Shown in pieces: positions 22,414 through 33,390 of a stretch of DNA of 64,000 nucleotides (its first letter is position 1; each line of letters opens with the position of its first letter). The translations under genes and the position numbers were made by a program. This DNA comes from Iris pallida (lineage: Eukaryota; Streptophyta; Magnoliopsida; Asparagales; Iridaceae): assembly GCA_029216955.1 (NCBI GenBank), contig JANAVB010015600.1, positions 36,888,153 to 36,952,152 of the forward strand, read 5' to 3'. The notes below the pieces were generated by a model. It saw only the letters and a program-made list of their open reading frames with translations, ran no database searches and had not been told where the DNA came from.

Positions 22414-23512
22414 CGAGACAGTCCGCCTAGCCAAGGAGGTTATACCTCTCTTCACTGACAACAAGAGCCAGATAAGTTCGGTGATACCATATTGGAATAA
22501 GGCAATATTGTGACTATGATATATAATTTTACTAGCGCTCTTGGACAAATATTTACAATCTACAAAGCAAGTGAAATCAATTTCTACATCGCCAAACCTT
22601 CCTCTAAATGAAAAATATATAAAATTAAATGAAATGAAAGAGAATATGATAACTACTCGATGGTGATAACCTCCAAACTCATTACTAGACGATTTCATTA
22701 ATAGACGATTTCAAACTACCGAGTGACGTACGAACTACCGAGTGTGTGCATCAGCTGAACGTGACTGAGGCCCTTCCGTCAGATCCGAGACTTCTTAACC
22801 TTTACTTTCTTTTTCTTTAGAACTTCATTGAGTTCTTCCTCTTTGCCGTCTATAGGTTGTTACATGACATTATATATAAAGTCGTCGACAACGACAACCG
22901 CCAAAATGTTCAAAACTGGGAATAGCACTGCATACACAACAGCACGCGCCGGCAAAATTTTAAGTTTTTAATTGCGTCTCATTTCCGTTTAATATGGATG
23001 CATGGTCCTATTTTGAAGGCATCAGTAGAATCTAAAATGTTAGCCTAATTTCTACTTAATTAAATACTTTGATTTACGTGTCTTTGTCCCTTTTTTTAAC
23101 AGAAAATAAAGATCACAAATACAAAACACGAAAATACATAAGACTTACTAAGAAAATCTCTAAATATCGAAAGAGCGAGATCACTACTAAATTAAAGTTA
23201 CAAACTTCAAGTTTTCTAAAACTTTAAACTCCATTACAAGTGAAAGTAAAAAAAAAAAGAATACAAAAAATTCCTAAATGTTACAACGAAGAAGATCCAA
23301 GATCAGATCCAATATCCCTTCTTCAACCTCTTTATTTCTTCTCCCTTTCTTTCTATCAAATTATTGGTGGCTATGCAACGCTTCAACCATCAATTTTCAA
23401 AAAGTAGTCTCAATCTCACAAACTACCCCCTCCCTGGGACATCAACCGATTAGTGACAAATCGACTCCGGAATCGAGCCAGGCTTGATTTCGTGCTTTAG
23501 CTCTTTATCTTC
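22414..23512. other. AT-rich non-coding stretch
   Basis: No transposon ends, RNA genes or convincing coding frames were seen. Short open frames have no recognisable motif. Confidence 0.5.
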
Positions 23513-23520
23513 ATAGCATC

Positions 23521-24177
23521 CAGGGCCGGCTCCAGTATTTTGGAGGCCCTAGACAAATCCCATAAATGAGGCCCTCATTTTTTTTTATTATATAAATTCA
23601 GCAAATCCAAAATACAATATAATAATTAGTCCTTGAATACACAAATTTTTATCAAAATTCAATAAATTCGGCAACTCAAAGCTACAACTTTATTACAAAA
23701 ATGAAACCAAATGCTCAGAGTCAGTGAGAAGATTTTAGATGTCAAATAGCCAAACAAACAAATGATCACAAGAGAAAAAAAGAAAAGAAAATAGACATTA
23801 GAGTTAAAGAAGAGAATTAGAGGAATACATGCGGGAGGAAGAGAACTGTTTCCAGTTTTCTTCCGTTTCTTTTTCTGTTGAGAACAATTTCCGGGAGAGA
23901 GGGGGAGGAGATGTAGGCCAACGATTTATTTAAAACCTAAAACCTATCTTTTATTTGGCAAGTCGGATTGGCAATAAGAATGCAGCCGTGTACTTCTAGG
24001 GAGGCCATAGGCCCTTATTTAGTTTTTTTGCTCCATGGGCGGTGGGCCAATTAGAGTTGTTTGGTTGTTTTTTCTAAAGGCAAAAAAGAAAAGAGCAGTA
24101 AATTTTTTTTTGAGGCCCTATTGGGGGAGGAGGCCCTAGGCACAGGCCTATCCTGCCTCCCCCTAGAGTCGGGCCTG
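23521..24177. mobile_element. Non-autonomous hAT-type element (657 bp)
   Basis: The ends are CAGGGCCGGCTCCAG at 23521 and the complement of CAGGCCCGACTCTAG ending at 24177, matching at 12 of 15 positions. An 8-bp duplication flanks it: ATAGCATC (23513-23520) and ATAGCACC (24178-24185), one mismatch. The CAGGGCCGG end and 8-bp duplication fit hAT. Both ends carry GAGGCCCTA-type subterminal motifs. No transposase frame is present. Confidence 0.85.
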
Positions 24178-24185
24178 ATAGCACC

Positions 24186-24449
24186 GCCCACATGATCAAA
24201 GTATTCTGAAATAATTGTCGTCCCACTTTGATCAATTGCAAATCTGACTCGTCGTTATGATATAGACCACAAAAAATATGGAGGTGAACCACAATGAGAA
24301 ACTTGAGCCACATAATATTGAAACAATGTAAATGAACCATCCCGAAATATTCAGTCATTTTGTCGTAGAAATCATAGGAGGAGCACCTCGAATGGTATCC
24401 GCTAGCTATCAACCGGTAGTAGTGTCATATTTTTCTCCTTTCATGAACA
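24186..24449. other. Unassigned stretch next to the hAT element
   Basis: A minus-strand open frame runs through here (SSYDFYDKMTEYFG, HNDESDLQLIKV) but no family was recognised. It may be an old gene fragment. Confidence 0.3.
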
Positions 24450-25318
24450 TGGCTGGACAAATCTCATTCTCTATAACTCAGATGAAATTACAAGATTGAC
24501 AAAAACAATGTTCAACCATTTGCCATAATAGGTTCAACCCTCTCACCACACTCCAGAAGAAAAGAAAGAGATTACAATTGAAATCGCTTACCAATCCGTA
24601 ACAATCTTCCTAATCGAAGTTGATGACTCAACGATTAGATTTCTTCTATCTTGTATGACGAAGTCCTAAAAGCAAAGTACATGCGGACTTTCTCTTAGAT
24701 CTCATGTGGACGAGCACCTCGAATCTCAACTTTGTGCTATGATTTATGCCTCCACCCTCACCCTGTATATATAGGATGAGAAAATTATATTTTAGGCCAT
24801 AATAGAATTTCCTACATATGAATAAAATAGTAATCCTATTATACTTAAAATATTCCATCAGCATCCTATTTTAGAACATAATTGGATTTTCTAATGAGGA
24901 GTCCTAAAATAATAATTCTATTATATCTAAAATGACACCAATTATGGACATCCAAATCCAGAATGGACTAAAACAATCTTCCCCTCCAGTCTAATGAGAG
25001 GGCGTTGACCCAATGACTTCTCAACTGGACTCCATGTATGTCGTCTCGTGACAGAGTTCCTGCTCTCCCATGCTACTGATCTCCGATCCCCCGAGCTGCT
25101 TTGCATCTTCTTTCTTCTCCAGCTACTCGACCGTCACGTTGACGCTAGCTGCTATGCGTAGCACCTCCTACACCACTGGAATTCTGTCGATATCAATAAC
25201 ACGATCAAGACCAAAATTTCTGACGATCAGTCTCACCGCAAGTCTCGGCTGCCTATCCCCAACTTTCATCTTCCACCGGAACGTGCTACTGTTCTCTCGA
25301 GCTTCTTCACCCTTGGCT
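24450..25318 (-). mobile_element. Copia-3 family relic: 3' LTR part plus 3' internal sequence
   Basis: It is similar over its length to the left LTR of Copia-3 and its neighbouring internal DNA (about 29940-30865), in the same orientation. Recognisable pieces are AACTCAGATGAAATTACAAG, the TATATATA promoter block near 24770, and the ACAATCT junction that marks the LTR edge next to the complement of the purine tract near 24975. It stops at 25318, where a chromovirus-like LTR begins. Confidence 0.75.
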
Positions 25319-28075
25319 TGTCACGTCCCGATTTCGAAGAATTGATAGTCGTCCCCCGGACGTGATGTCGTGCGAACCTAAGTTGCGCTCGCACAAGACA
25401 TAGTCATAGGTTATCCGAAACACAACATCTAGTAGAGTATGCAGAGAAAATGAACACCAAATTTGAAACAAAAGGAACTTTCATTTCATTGATAATAAAC
25501 ATCATTTACAAGACTCTATTACAATGATTGTCGCACGGGCTTACAACTTGACTCGATTACAAAATAAACGCTGACGAGATAGTCATTCCATACATTACAT
25601 CCCCCTTTATACAACCAAAACATTTCAGAATATTTGTTATAGTGGGGAGTCGAGTCATCTTTCTTTGGACTGAAATGCAGAGTCTTCAAAAAGGATTAAA
25701 ACAAGCCTTCGGTGTATGAACGAGGCATCAGAACACTCTTGCATCGCCTTCAACTAAGAGGCACTTCCTTGTTGATTCGGAGCACCTGTGGAGAGCGAAG
25801 ATCAGTACATTGTCATATACTGGTGTTTGACTAATTAAATTTTACGCTCTCATTTGGTTCAAGAATTTAAGTGAAACGTGCTATATATATTCAGTGATCT
25901 TTCTAGCCATTTTAGTGAGTTTTATGCAAGCATTTGAAGGCGTAAAAACATGAATTACGCTAAAATTTACCCACGGTGAGTGTGTCGTGCAATATGAAGC
26001 TTACCATGTTCTTCTCTGCCAATTGTTATTATTTACTAGCATAGTGTGTACGATTTGTATATGTGAAGGTTACTTGCATCACAAGACATCTTGGACTATA
26101 GTTGGGTTTAGACCGCGCCCCTTTCAGCGCGAGTTGCGAGCTCCGCTTAAAGTTCGCCGAATAACCAGTTCTTGCTTTTATCTAGCATAGCTATCTTTTT
26201 CTTCCTCCTAGGCCGAATCGATCCCATCTCCCGGGGTATCGTTCGAGGAAGCTGTTCCTTGTGCACAAGTTGTCCGTGATCGTGCAAGGCTAAACTAATT
26301 ATTCAGGTATGATCTTTAATTTGTGAGCAACTTAGCCAATTTTATCGTTGTTTTGCCGTATTGTGGCGATAGTCATTCAATGTCTCAAACTTTTCTTATC
26401 ACGGTCCTATAACAGGCATAACATATTAAGCATGTAGGAGTTTATGATATGACAGTTCTATAGCAGATGTACATAAGAAAGCATGTAGCAATTTCATGAC
26501 ATAACAGTTCTATAGCGACGTAAGTGAGAAATCGTGCAACAGTTCATTGAAATTAAGCATTCGTGTCCTCTGCATATTTAATGAGCTTCCTATCGATTGA
26601 TTGGAGAACAAGAGGGCCAAAGGGGGAGACGGGTCCAACCACTCACCTTGATTGTTTGAGGCGAGAGGGAAGAAGGTCTTGTTGTGCTAGACGACGCCTA
26701 CTCGTTCGCCTGAATTCGCACAAGTAACGTATTAGCATTGACAACACCAATAACAAAACAAAAAGCAAAAACGAAATAGTCGTTGTCGAAATTTGAAATT
26801 TCAAACCCAGCAATTTCGAAGTAAGAAATTCTGACACAGTTGCACCTGGGAAGACTCAAGGCTGCAGAAAATTTTGACAGTCTTGTATGTTGTCAGGACT
26901 GTAGAAATATTCTACAGTCCTATGTATTTTCAGTTCATTTAGGACTGTAGAAAATTTCACAGTCTTGTATGTAGTCAGAACTATAGAAATTTTCTACAGT
27001 CCTGTGTATTTTCAGTCCATTCCACGACTGTAGAATTTTTTTAGAGTCCTAACGACTTACAAGACTGTAGAAATTTTCTATAGTCCTGTATATTTTAATT
27101 GTGTGATGATGTTACTAGATTTTTATTTGTGTTATTGTCAATCTAATGTGATGTTATGAGACTTGTCTCTAAAGTAGATTTAAAATTGAGAGACTTATCT
27201 TTAAGATAAATTTATAGATTGGACAAAATCAAGAGACTTATCTCTAAGATATTTTAAAACTTTTGAGTTTTTTTAAAACCGAGTAGATAATTTATTTATT
27301 TTTAAACTGAGTAGATAATTTTATTTATCTCTAAAATAGATTTTAAAATACTTATAGATGTAATTTAATGATTATATTAAAAAATATAAAATCCTTCTAA
27401 TTACGTGACTTCTGCTTCCACGGTTATTAAAACTTTCTCTTAGGACTGTAAAAAAAATTGACAGTCCTTCCAATAAGTAGGACTGTAAAAAATTTTGGCA
27501 TTCCTAAAAAATATGTTGTTCATATGTAGGACTGTCAAATTTTTTTCACAGTGCTACCAATTGGAATGACTGTCAAAATTTAGACAGTCCTGAAGAAAAT
27601 ACGATGTTCAATGTTTTTATGTAGGACTGTTGACAGACCTTCCAAGTGGTAGGACTTTCAAGATTTTTGACAGTCCATCATCGTCCCCGTCGCGAATGTG
27701 GACGAATTTTTAAAATTTGTAACCCTAAAACGGGTTCAAAACTTCGAAAATCCGTCTAAAATGAAAACTAAATCATATTTTAGTCACTAGAAGATTGAAT
27801 TTAGGCATCAACATGGATTGGAAGAGATTTGGAAGAGAAAAAGTTATGAATTTTTAGGATTTGGGAAAAGGGAAGTGGGGAAAAAGAAAAAAAAAAGGTG
27901 ACTTACATACCAATATTTGGGATATTTCTGATTAATTTTTCAAGTGACAAACTTGTAAATAAATCAAACAAAATTTAGGCTAGTCCTGAATAAAAAAATA
28001 ATGTACCCTTATAATTTGTCTAAAACTATTCCAACTTTATTTTTATCTCAGTTGGAGATAAGCTAGGGGAACGCA
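25319..28075 (-). repeat. Probable chromovirus LTR (minus strand), right end unresolved
   Basis: It begins TGTCACGTCCCGATTTC, the complement of a gypsy LTR end of the GGGACGTGACA type, and sits exactly where Copia-3 homology breaks off. The layout resembles the Gypsy-2 LTR (37911-40634): a ~500-bp end block, a middle zone, then a cluster of short palindromic repeats (26870-27090 and 27440-27690), then an A-rich block. No second LTR, pol relic or target duplication was found, so it is a solo or truncated LTR. The right limit is a guess. Confidence 0.45.
26865..27690. repeat. Two clusters of AGGACTGT / ACAGTCCT inverted repeats
   Basis: At 26865-27090 and 27440-27690 the pattern AGGACTGTAGAAA...TTTCTACAGTCCT recurs about ten times with variation, as small palindromes spaced 40-80 bp apart. 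Between them lies a different AT-rich repeat zone (GAGACTTATCTCTAA and TTTAAAACTGAGTAGATAA-like units, 27150-27350). This could be an LTR enhancer-like array or transposon subterminal repeats. Confidence 0.8.
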
Positions 28076-28690
28076 GTTGCAGCTATAAATCAAAGAAAGT
28101 TCGTCTTGTGGCGAGAGGAAAGACGAGAGGTTCTGGGAAACAAGATGAGAACGCAGTACTGGTGCTGCAATTTATTGACCTTTGTCGCTTGCTTACATGA
28201 ATATATTTTCCTACAGTGGTGTTGATTTTAAAACTGTGCGCATAGCTGGTCTGAAAAGCTATTTCTTTTGGATTTAGCTTGGGAATAGCTGTCAGGGACA
28301 TCCCGACGATGACGGTCATATGTATAATTTTCCATTCGATGATGACATTGGATGACTTTGAATTGTCTTTTTATATAGCATGTGATACACACTAGTTAAT
28401 GTGAAAATATTTTTTTTTGGTTGAATATATATTTAAGTAGAAATTTTTTATTTATTTAATTGATTGTGAAATGATAAGATACATGGACTTATATACCTAA
28501 ATTTGTAACTCATGTACCTTGGATTACATAAGTAATATCTCTTGAGTTTTGTAACACGTGATCTTTGAGTACATATAACTCATGAATGAAAATTAATTAC
28601 TTTCTATATTTATTTATCACAAAAATGTAACTTTAGTTTTAATCATCTTCCTAAAGTACATTTTTGTAAATGACTCCAAGCATCGATCAA
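28076..28690. other. Unassigned non-coding stretch
   Basis: AT-rich; no repeats, ends or coding frames recognised. Confidence 0.4.
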
Positions 28691-28699
28691 AAAGTTCGA

Positions 28700-29135
28700 A
28701 TGGTCCCTTCAAAAACAACTATGCGAATATATCGACAACATTGTCCTTGCTCTGCGCCTCCAAAATTCCAATAGTGCCTTCAAGCACTTTCTCTCGTTTA
28801 AAATGATGTTCAATTTCTATATGTTTCATCATCGTATGACAACTTGGATTTGTAGCTAGCTTTGCGGCACTTTGATTGTGAATATGAATAATAATTAAAT
28901 TTTCAATTGAAGGTAAAAATCCTTTAACCAATAGCCTTAGCCATATACATTCTTGTGTCGCAAGAGAAGAAGCCTTGTTCTCTGCTTCAACAGTAGAAAG
29001 TAACATCGAGTCTTATTTTTGCCTATACCAAGAAACTTCGGTTATGACGCACAAAAATACATTATCCGAAGTGGATCTCCAATCCTCTAAAGTACCTACC
29101 AATCCACATTGGTATAATCATGCAAGGAAAATCTT
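28700..29135 (-). pseudogene. Copia RNase H relic
   Basis: Minus-strand frame matching the C-terminal third of a copia polyprotein: WRSTSDNVFL and VSWYRQK, then a stop near 29020, then LLSTVEAENKASSLATQECI, HNQSAAKLATNP, KHIEIEHHFKREKVLEG and SKDNVVDIFA. The order and spacing fit copia RNase H, but the active-site Asp of the DNQSA motif is His and one stop interrupts the frame. No LTR is attached. It is an old, isolated fragment, distinct from the four copia elements described here. Confidence 0.85.
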
Positions 29136-29560
29136 ACACCCTTCTTGTAAAGAAACCTCCAATCATGAGTGGAATGCACAATTTTGAACAACCAAACTCG
29201 TGCTTGAACTTCATGTTAGCATTTGGCTCATATTTAGTAATTCAAATAATAATAGGATTGGAGTAATTTTTAGTCCTACCTAAACAATGAGTTTTTTATG
29301 TCATGTCTACATAGGACTAAATTTCGATAAGTTCACATTGGTATAATCATTCAAGAAAAATCTTGCACCCTTCTTGTAAATAAACCCCCAATCATAAGTG
29401 GAATGTACAAGTCTGAACACCAAACTCGTGTGCTTGAACTTCATGTTAGTATTTGGCTCATATTTAGTTATTCTAATAATAATAGGATTGGATTTAGTCC
29501 TGCCTAAACAATGAGTTTTTTTATGTCATGTCTACATAGGATTGAATTTCGATATATGGA
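29105..29560. repeat. Direct tandem duplication, ~229-bp unit
   Basis: CACATTGGTATAATCAT recurs at 29105 and 29334 with the same downstream order (TTCTTGTAAA, AATCATGAGTGGAATG, CGTGCTTGAACTTCATGTTA, AATAATAATAGGATTGG, CATGTCTACATAGGA). The second copy ends near 29560. The units differ by scattered substitutions and small indels. The first copy overlaps the end of the copia relic. Confidence 0.85.
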
Positions 29561-29823
29561 CACATGACATGCTAGAAATATAAAGGGGCCTAAGATTCTT
29601 TGTGTAGAAAATTAATTGTGCTCAAGAAAAGATGTTGGGTAGCCACCAGTAGGTTGAGAAAAAGATAGAGAGAAGAAATAGAGAGATTGAAGAAATGAAA
29701 AATTGGTCTCAGATCTTCTTGGGTGTAATTTTTGGAGATTTTTTGGTTCGCTTTGTGTACTTCTGGTAGTTGTGGTTGCGAAGTTGTAGCGATCTTATAA
29801 AGCTTTGTAACCTTTTATAAGTA
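29561..29823. other. Unassigned flank of Copia-3
   Basis: A short AT-rich stretch. No feature was seen apart from the GTGAT duplication at its right edge. Confidence 0.4.
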
Positions 29824-29828
29824 GTGAT

Positions 29829-30523
29829 TGTTGGGCGCGTGCGGAAGCATTTGCTAACCCACCTGTCCAAAACTAACCCCCGTCTAATGGACACCAAGCA
29901 CAAAATGAAGACAAGTATATGGCAGTGACGTACGTCATCTGGACAAACTCTAACCTTTAATAACTCAGATAAAATTACAAGATTGACAGAACTCACGTTG
30001 AACTCTTTGCCCTAATAGGTTCAACCCCCTCACCGCTCTCAAGAAGAAAAATAGAAGATTACAATTGAGATCAGTCACCAACCCATAGCAATCTCCTAAC
30101 CGAAGTTGACGACTCCTCTATTAGATCTTCTTCTTCCTTTTGTCTTGGATGGCAAAGTCCTAAGAGTAAAGTACGAACTTTCTCTTAGATTTTCTTGTGG
30201 ACAAGCACCCCGAATATTCACTTTTGTGCTTTGTGCCTCCACCCTCACCCCATATATATAGGATGAAAAAAAATTCTATTTTAGGTCATAATATGATTTC
30301 TTAATTAGTAAGCCCTCAAATAAGAATCCTATTACACCTAAAATTGCCCATCAATTATCCTATTTTAGATCATAATGTAATTTTCTAAAATAAGAATCCT
30401 ATTATATCTAAAATAGAATAACACCAATTATGGACATTCAAATCTAATCTAATCTAATCAAATATTTAATAAAATTTGGATTCCACAAGTATGTTGTTAC
30501 CAAATCCAGACTGGACTCCAACA
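29829..30523 (-). repeat. Copia-3 3' LTR (695 bp)
   Basis: Left copy. A TATA-like block reads on the minus strand at 30252-30262 (complement ATATATATAGG). The plus-strand sequence after it, ATCTCCTCCTCCAG, is the complement of the element's purine tract. Confidence 0.92.
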
Positions 30524-31340
30524 ATCTCCTCCTCCAGTCGGATGAGAGGGTATTGACCCCATGGGTCCTCAACTGGACTCTATGCCTGTCGTCCTACGAC
30601 AGAATTCCTGCTCTCCCATGCCACTGATCTTCGATCTCCCGAGTTGCTTTGCATCTTCCTTTGTCTCCAGCTCCTCGACCGTCACGTCGACGCTAGCTGC
30701 ATGCGTAGCACCTCCTGCACCACTAGGATCCTGTCGATATCAATGTAACGACCAAGATCGAAGTTTTTGACAATCAGTCTCACCGTAAGTCTTGACTGCT
30801 TGTCCCCGACTTCCGTCTTCCACGGGAAAGTGTTAACGTTCTGACGAGCTTATTCACCCTTGGCTGGTCCAACCAAACGGACGGTATGATTCTCACAAGA
30901 TTCGAACTCCTGAACATGCCCATCTTCGTGTCCGAACTTGAAGCTTCCCCATACACAGGCGTCCTCGAACAGAACATCACACACCGTGCATGCCGTCGAT
31001 GGCCTATAGCTCCCCTTAAACTGCGTGAATGATGATGCTCTCATCTCAGATTGAGTTTGCTACAAAACTTGACCTCCTCTCTGGCTTTGAACTGCTGAAA
31101 CCGACGTCGCTCCGTGAAGCTTTGGCAAACCACCTGTCGCCAAATTTGGATCCGTAACACAACCTTCATCTGGAGATTGACCAACTGTCAGGGGACCGAC
31201 AGACTGACCCTGCTCAATCTTTGACTCATCACCATCCGTCGCTTTGTCTCGATGAACCGAATCTTTCGTAACCCTCAATGCATCTAGAAGCCCCTCCTCT
31301 GTAAGTTCTCGACGATCCACCTCATGTCGAACACCCCTCG
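30524..31340 (-). other. Copia-3 3' internal region without recognised pol domains
   Basis: About 800 bp between the damaged protease region and the 3' LTR. Minus-strand frames are open in patches but show no integrase, RT or RNase H motif. The distal part also exists in the 24450-25318 relic, so it belongs to the family rather than being a one-off insertion. Confidence 0.6.
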
Positions 31341-31344
31341 AGCC

Positions 31345-31785
31345 TCAATTCGTTGTTTGTGGCCTACCTATATAGGTCAGCGGCTTGAGCCTGTACATGC
31401 CACAATATAAATCTCTCCGAGCCAGCTGTTGGGAACCCTTCACAAGCATCCAATCTTTGCTCCCAAACAGACTGCGATAGGCATCATCTGCCAGCCTTCC
31501 TATCGAAACCAAGTTGCAGCACAAAATCGATACATGTCGCACACCCCTGAGAATGAGTTTTTCACCAAACTTTGTCGTCAAGTGTACATCACCGATGCCT
31601 ATAACTACAACCATCCCATTGTCGCCCATCTTCACATGTCTAAACCTGCCGTCGCGATATGACGTAAAGATCCTCCTATATGGAGTGGCATGATACGATG
31701 CCCCTGTAACCATGACCCAGTCGCCATCATGACACATGCTACAAGGTTCCTCTGCGTCGGTCGCTGCGATAATGATATCTCTCAT
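31345..31785 (-). pseudogene. Copia-3 protease region, catalytic Asp lost
   Basis: A minus-strand open frame of 146 codons. The retropepsin motif, normally Asp-Ser-Gly-Ala, reads VTGASYHATP, so the catalytic Asp is Val and Ser is Thr. The downstream strands VKMGDNGM, GDVHLTTKFGEKLIL and VRHVSILCCNLVSIGRL match the copia protease-to-integrase linker, and ARRDLYCGMYRLK resembles the start of the pre-integrase region, where the similarity ends. Such a protein could not process Gag. The CCHC knuckle of the preceding gag is at about 31841-31884 (CYYCGERGHIKRNC). Confidence 0.85.
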
Positions 31786-31968
31786 TGCTGTGAGATCCTC
31801 CTGATCATCCTTGCCTTTGCCTTCTCAGCTTTGAGCTTCATGCAGTTTCTCTTAATATGACCCCTTTCGCCACAGTAATAGCAGCCCTCCTTGCGGACTA
31901 CAATTGCAAGATTCTGAGAACTCCCCATGTCCTCGCTTGTGACTTAGATCTTCTATTCTCGTAGGAAG

Positions 31969-32570
31969 TTAGCAGAGCAGACTCCTGCGACGATTCTGCT
32001 TGCTTGACCGGACCTCCTCATTCAACAAGCTACTTTTGACTGCCTCCATCATGACAACTCCATCAGGCGCAGAGTTGCTTACCGACACCACCAACGTCTT
32101 CCAGCATTCCGGCAGAGAACTCAAGAGTAGTAGAGCCTGAAGCTCATCATCAATCACCATCTTCATCGTAGATAGCTGATTGATGATACCCTGAACATCG
32201 TTCAGATGTTGTGCCACGGGGGCATCCTTTGTGTACTTCGAGTTGACGAGTTGACGAATAAGAACCGCCTTGTTGTCAGTCGTCTTCCTTTTGTACAGCG
32301 AATGCAGCTTCTCCTACAATGCTTTTGTCGAACTCTCCATAGACACGTGGTGAAATAGAGAATCATCCAACGTTGGCGGATAAATCCAACGGCCTTTCGA
32401 TTTAGTCGTTTCCAGTCTTCAGTAGCTTTATCCGTTGGCTTTGCGCTGTCGTCCTCCAATGGACCATGCAAGTCCTTACACCAGAGTAGATCCTCCATCC
32501 TTGGCTTCCAAATTGTCCAGTTTTTTCCTGTGAGGGTGATCATACGAGTGTTCATCTGCTCCGTAGACAT
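31969..32570 (-). pseudogene. gag: Copia-3 gag, frameshifted
   Basis: A copia Gag relic. It starts at ATG 32570 (MSTEQMNTRM) with the typical N-terminal pattern LTGKNWTIWKPRMEDLL, then loses frame near 32380. It resumes in another frame as HLNDVQGIINQLSTMKM, DDELQALLLLSSLPECWKTL and LLNEEVR, standard landmarks of the copia gag domain. Gag would form the particle that packages element RNA. The frame change and a stop near 32310 make it non-functional. Confidence 0.87.
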
Positions 32571-32593
32571 GGTTGCCAGAACCTTCAAAGCTC

Positions 32594-32651
32594 TGATACC
32601 AATTATTGGGTATCAGACCAAAACGAATCGAACCTTCACTCTGATACCAAT
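32594..32651 (-). promoter_or_regulatory. Copia-3 primer-binding site, duplicated
   Basis: On the minus strand, ATTGGTATCAGAG lies against the LTR (32639-32651) and a second TGGTATCAGAGC copy lies ~45 bp further inside (about 32594-32606). Both match the initiator-Met primer site; one copy is usual. Confidence 0.75.
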
Positions 32652-33390
32652 TGTTGGGCGCGTGTGGAAGAGTTAGCCAACCCACCTGACCAAAATTAAC
32701 CTCCGTCTAATGAACACCAAGCACAAGATGAAGACAAGTATATGGCGGTGACGTACGTCACCTGGACAAATCCCAACCTTTAATAACTCAGATGAAATTA
32801 CAAGATTGACAGAACTCACGTTTAACCCTTTCCCCTAATAGGTTCAATCCCTTCACCACTCTCAAGAAGAAAAACAGAAGATTACAATTGAGATCACTCA
32901 CCAACCCGTAGCAATCTCCTTAACCGAAGGAAGAAGAAGATCTAATAGAGGAGTCGTCAACTTCGACATCCAAGACAGAAGGAAGAAGAAGATCTAATAG
33001 AGGAGTCGTCAACTTCTATTATGATCACTCACCAACCCTTTATTAATAAAGAGCATCAAACTCAACCCATTTAAAGAGCATCAAACTTCTCCACTTTTGT
33101 GCTTTGTACCTCCACCCTCACCCCATATATATAGGATAAGAAAAATCCTATTTTAGGTCATAATATGGTTTCTTAATTAGGAAGCCCTCAAATGAGAATC
33201 CTATTATACCAAAAATAGCCCATCAATTATCTTATTTTAGATCATAATAGAATTTCCTAAAATAAGAATTCTATTATATCTAAAATAGTACAACACCAAT
33301 TATGGACATCCAAATCTAATCTAATCAAATATTTAATAAGATTTGGATTCCACAAGTATGTTGTTACCAAATCTAGACTGGACTCCAACA
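32652..33390 (-). repeat. Copia-3 5' LTR (739 bp), internally rearranged
   Basis: Its two ends match the left LTR. The middle (about 32930-33090) does not: two inverted copies of an AAGTTGACGACTCCTCT... segment, a short direct copy of GATCACTCACCAACC, and a 53-bp inverted copy of DNA found outside the element at 33606-33658. A TATA block reads on the minus strand near 33124-33133. Confidence 0.9.

Larger units (their letters stand above)
29829..33390 (-). mobile_element. Copia-3: Ty1-copia element with complete ends but most of pol deleted
   Basis: LTRs at 29829-30523 and 32652-33390 both start TGTTGGGCGCG and end CTCCAACA on the plus strand, flanked by GTGAT on each side (29824-29828 and 33391-33395). 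Gag is near the right end, so the element reads on the minus strand. The internal region is only 2.1 kb: gag, a CCHC knuckle and a damaged protease, then ~800 bp without integrase or RT signatures. It is a non-autonomous deletion derivative. The right LTR is rearranged. Confidence 0.93.

Noticed and set aside
22387..22698. Minus-strand 103-codon open frame
   Set aside because: It spans the CACTA terminus and AT-rich flank, has no motif, and is likely chance.
26865..27690. Regularly spaced short repeats that might suggest a CRISPR array
   Set aside because: Units vary, are palindromic, are not separated by uniform unique spacers, and the genome is a plant.
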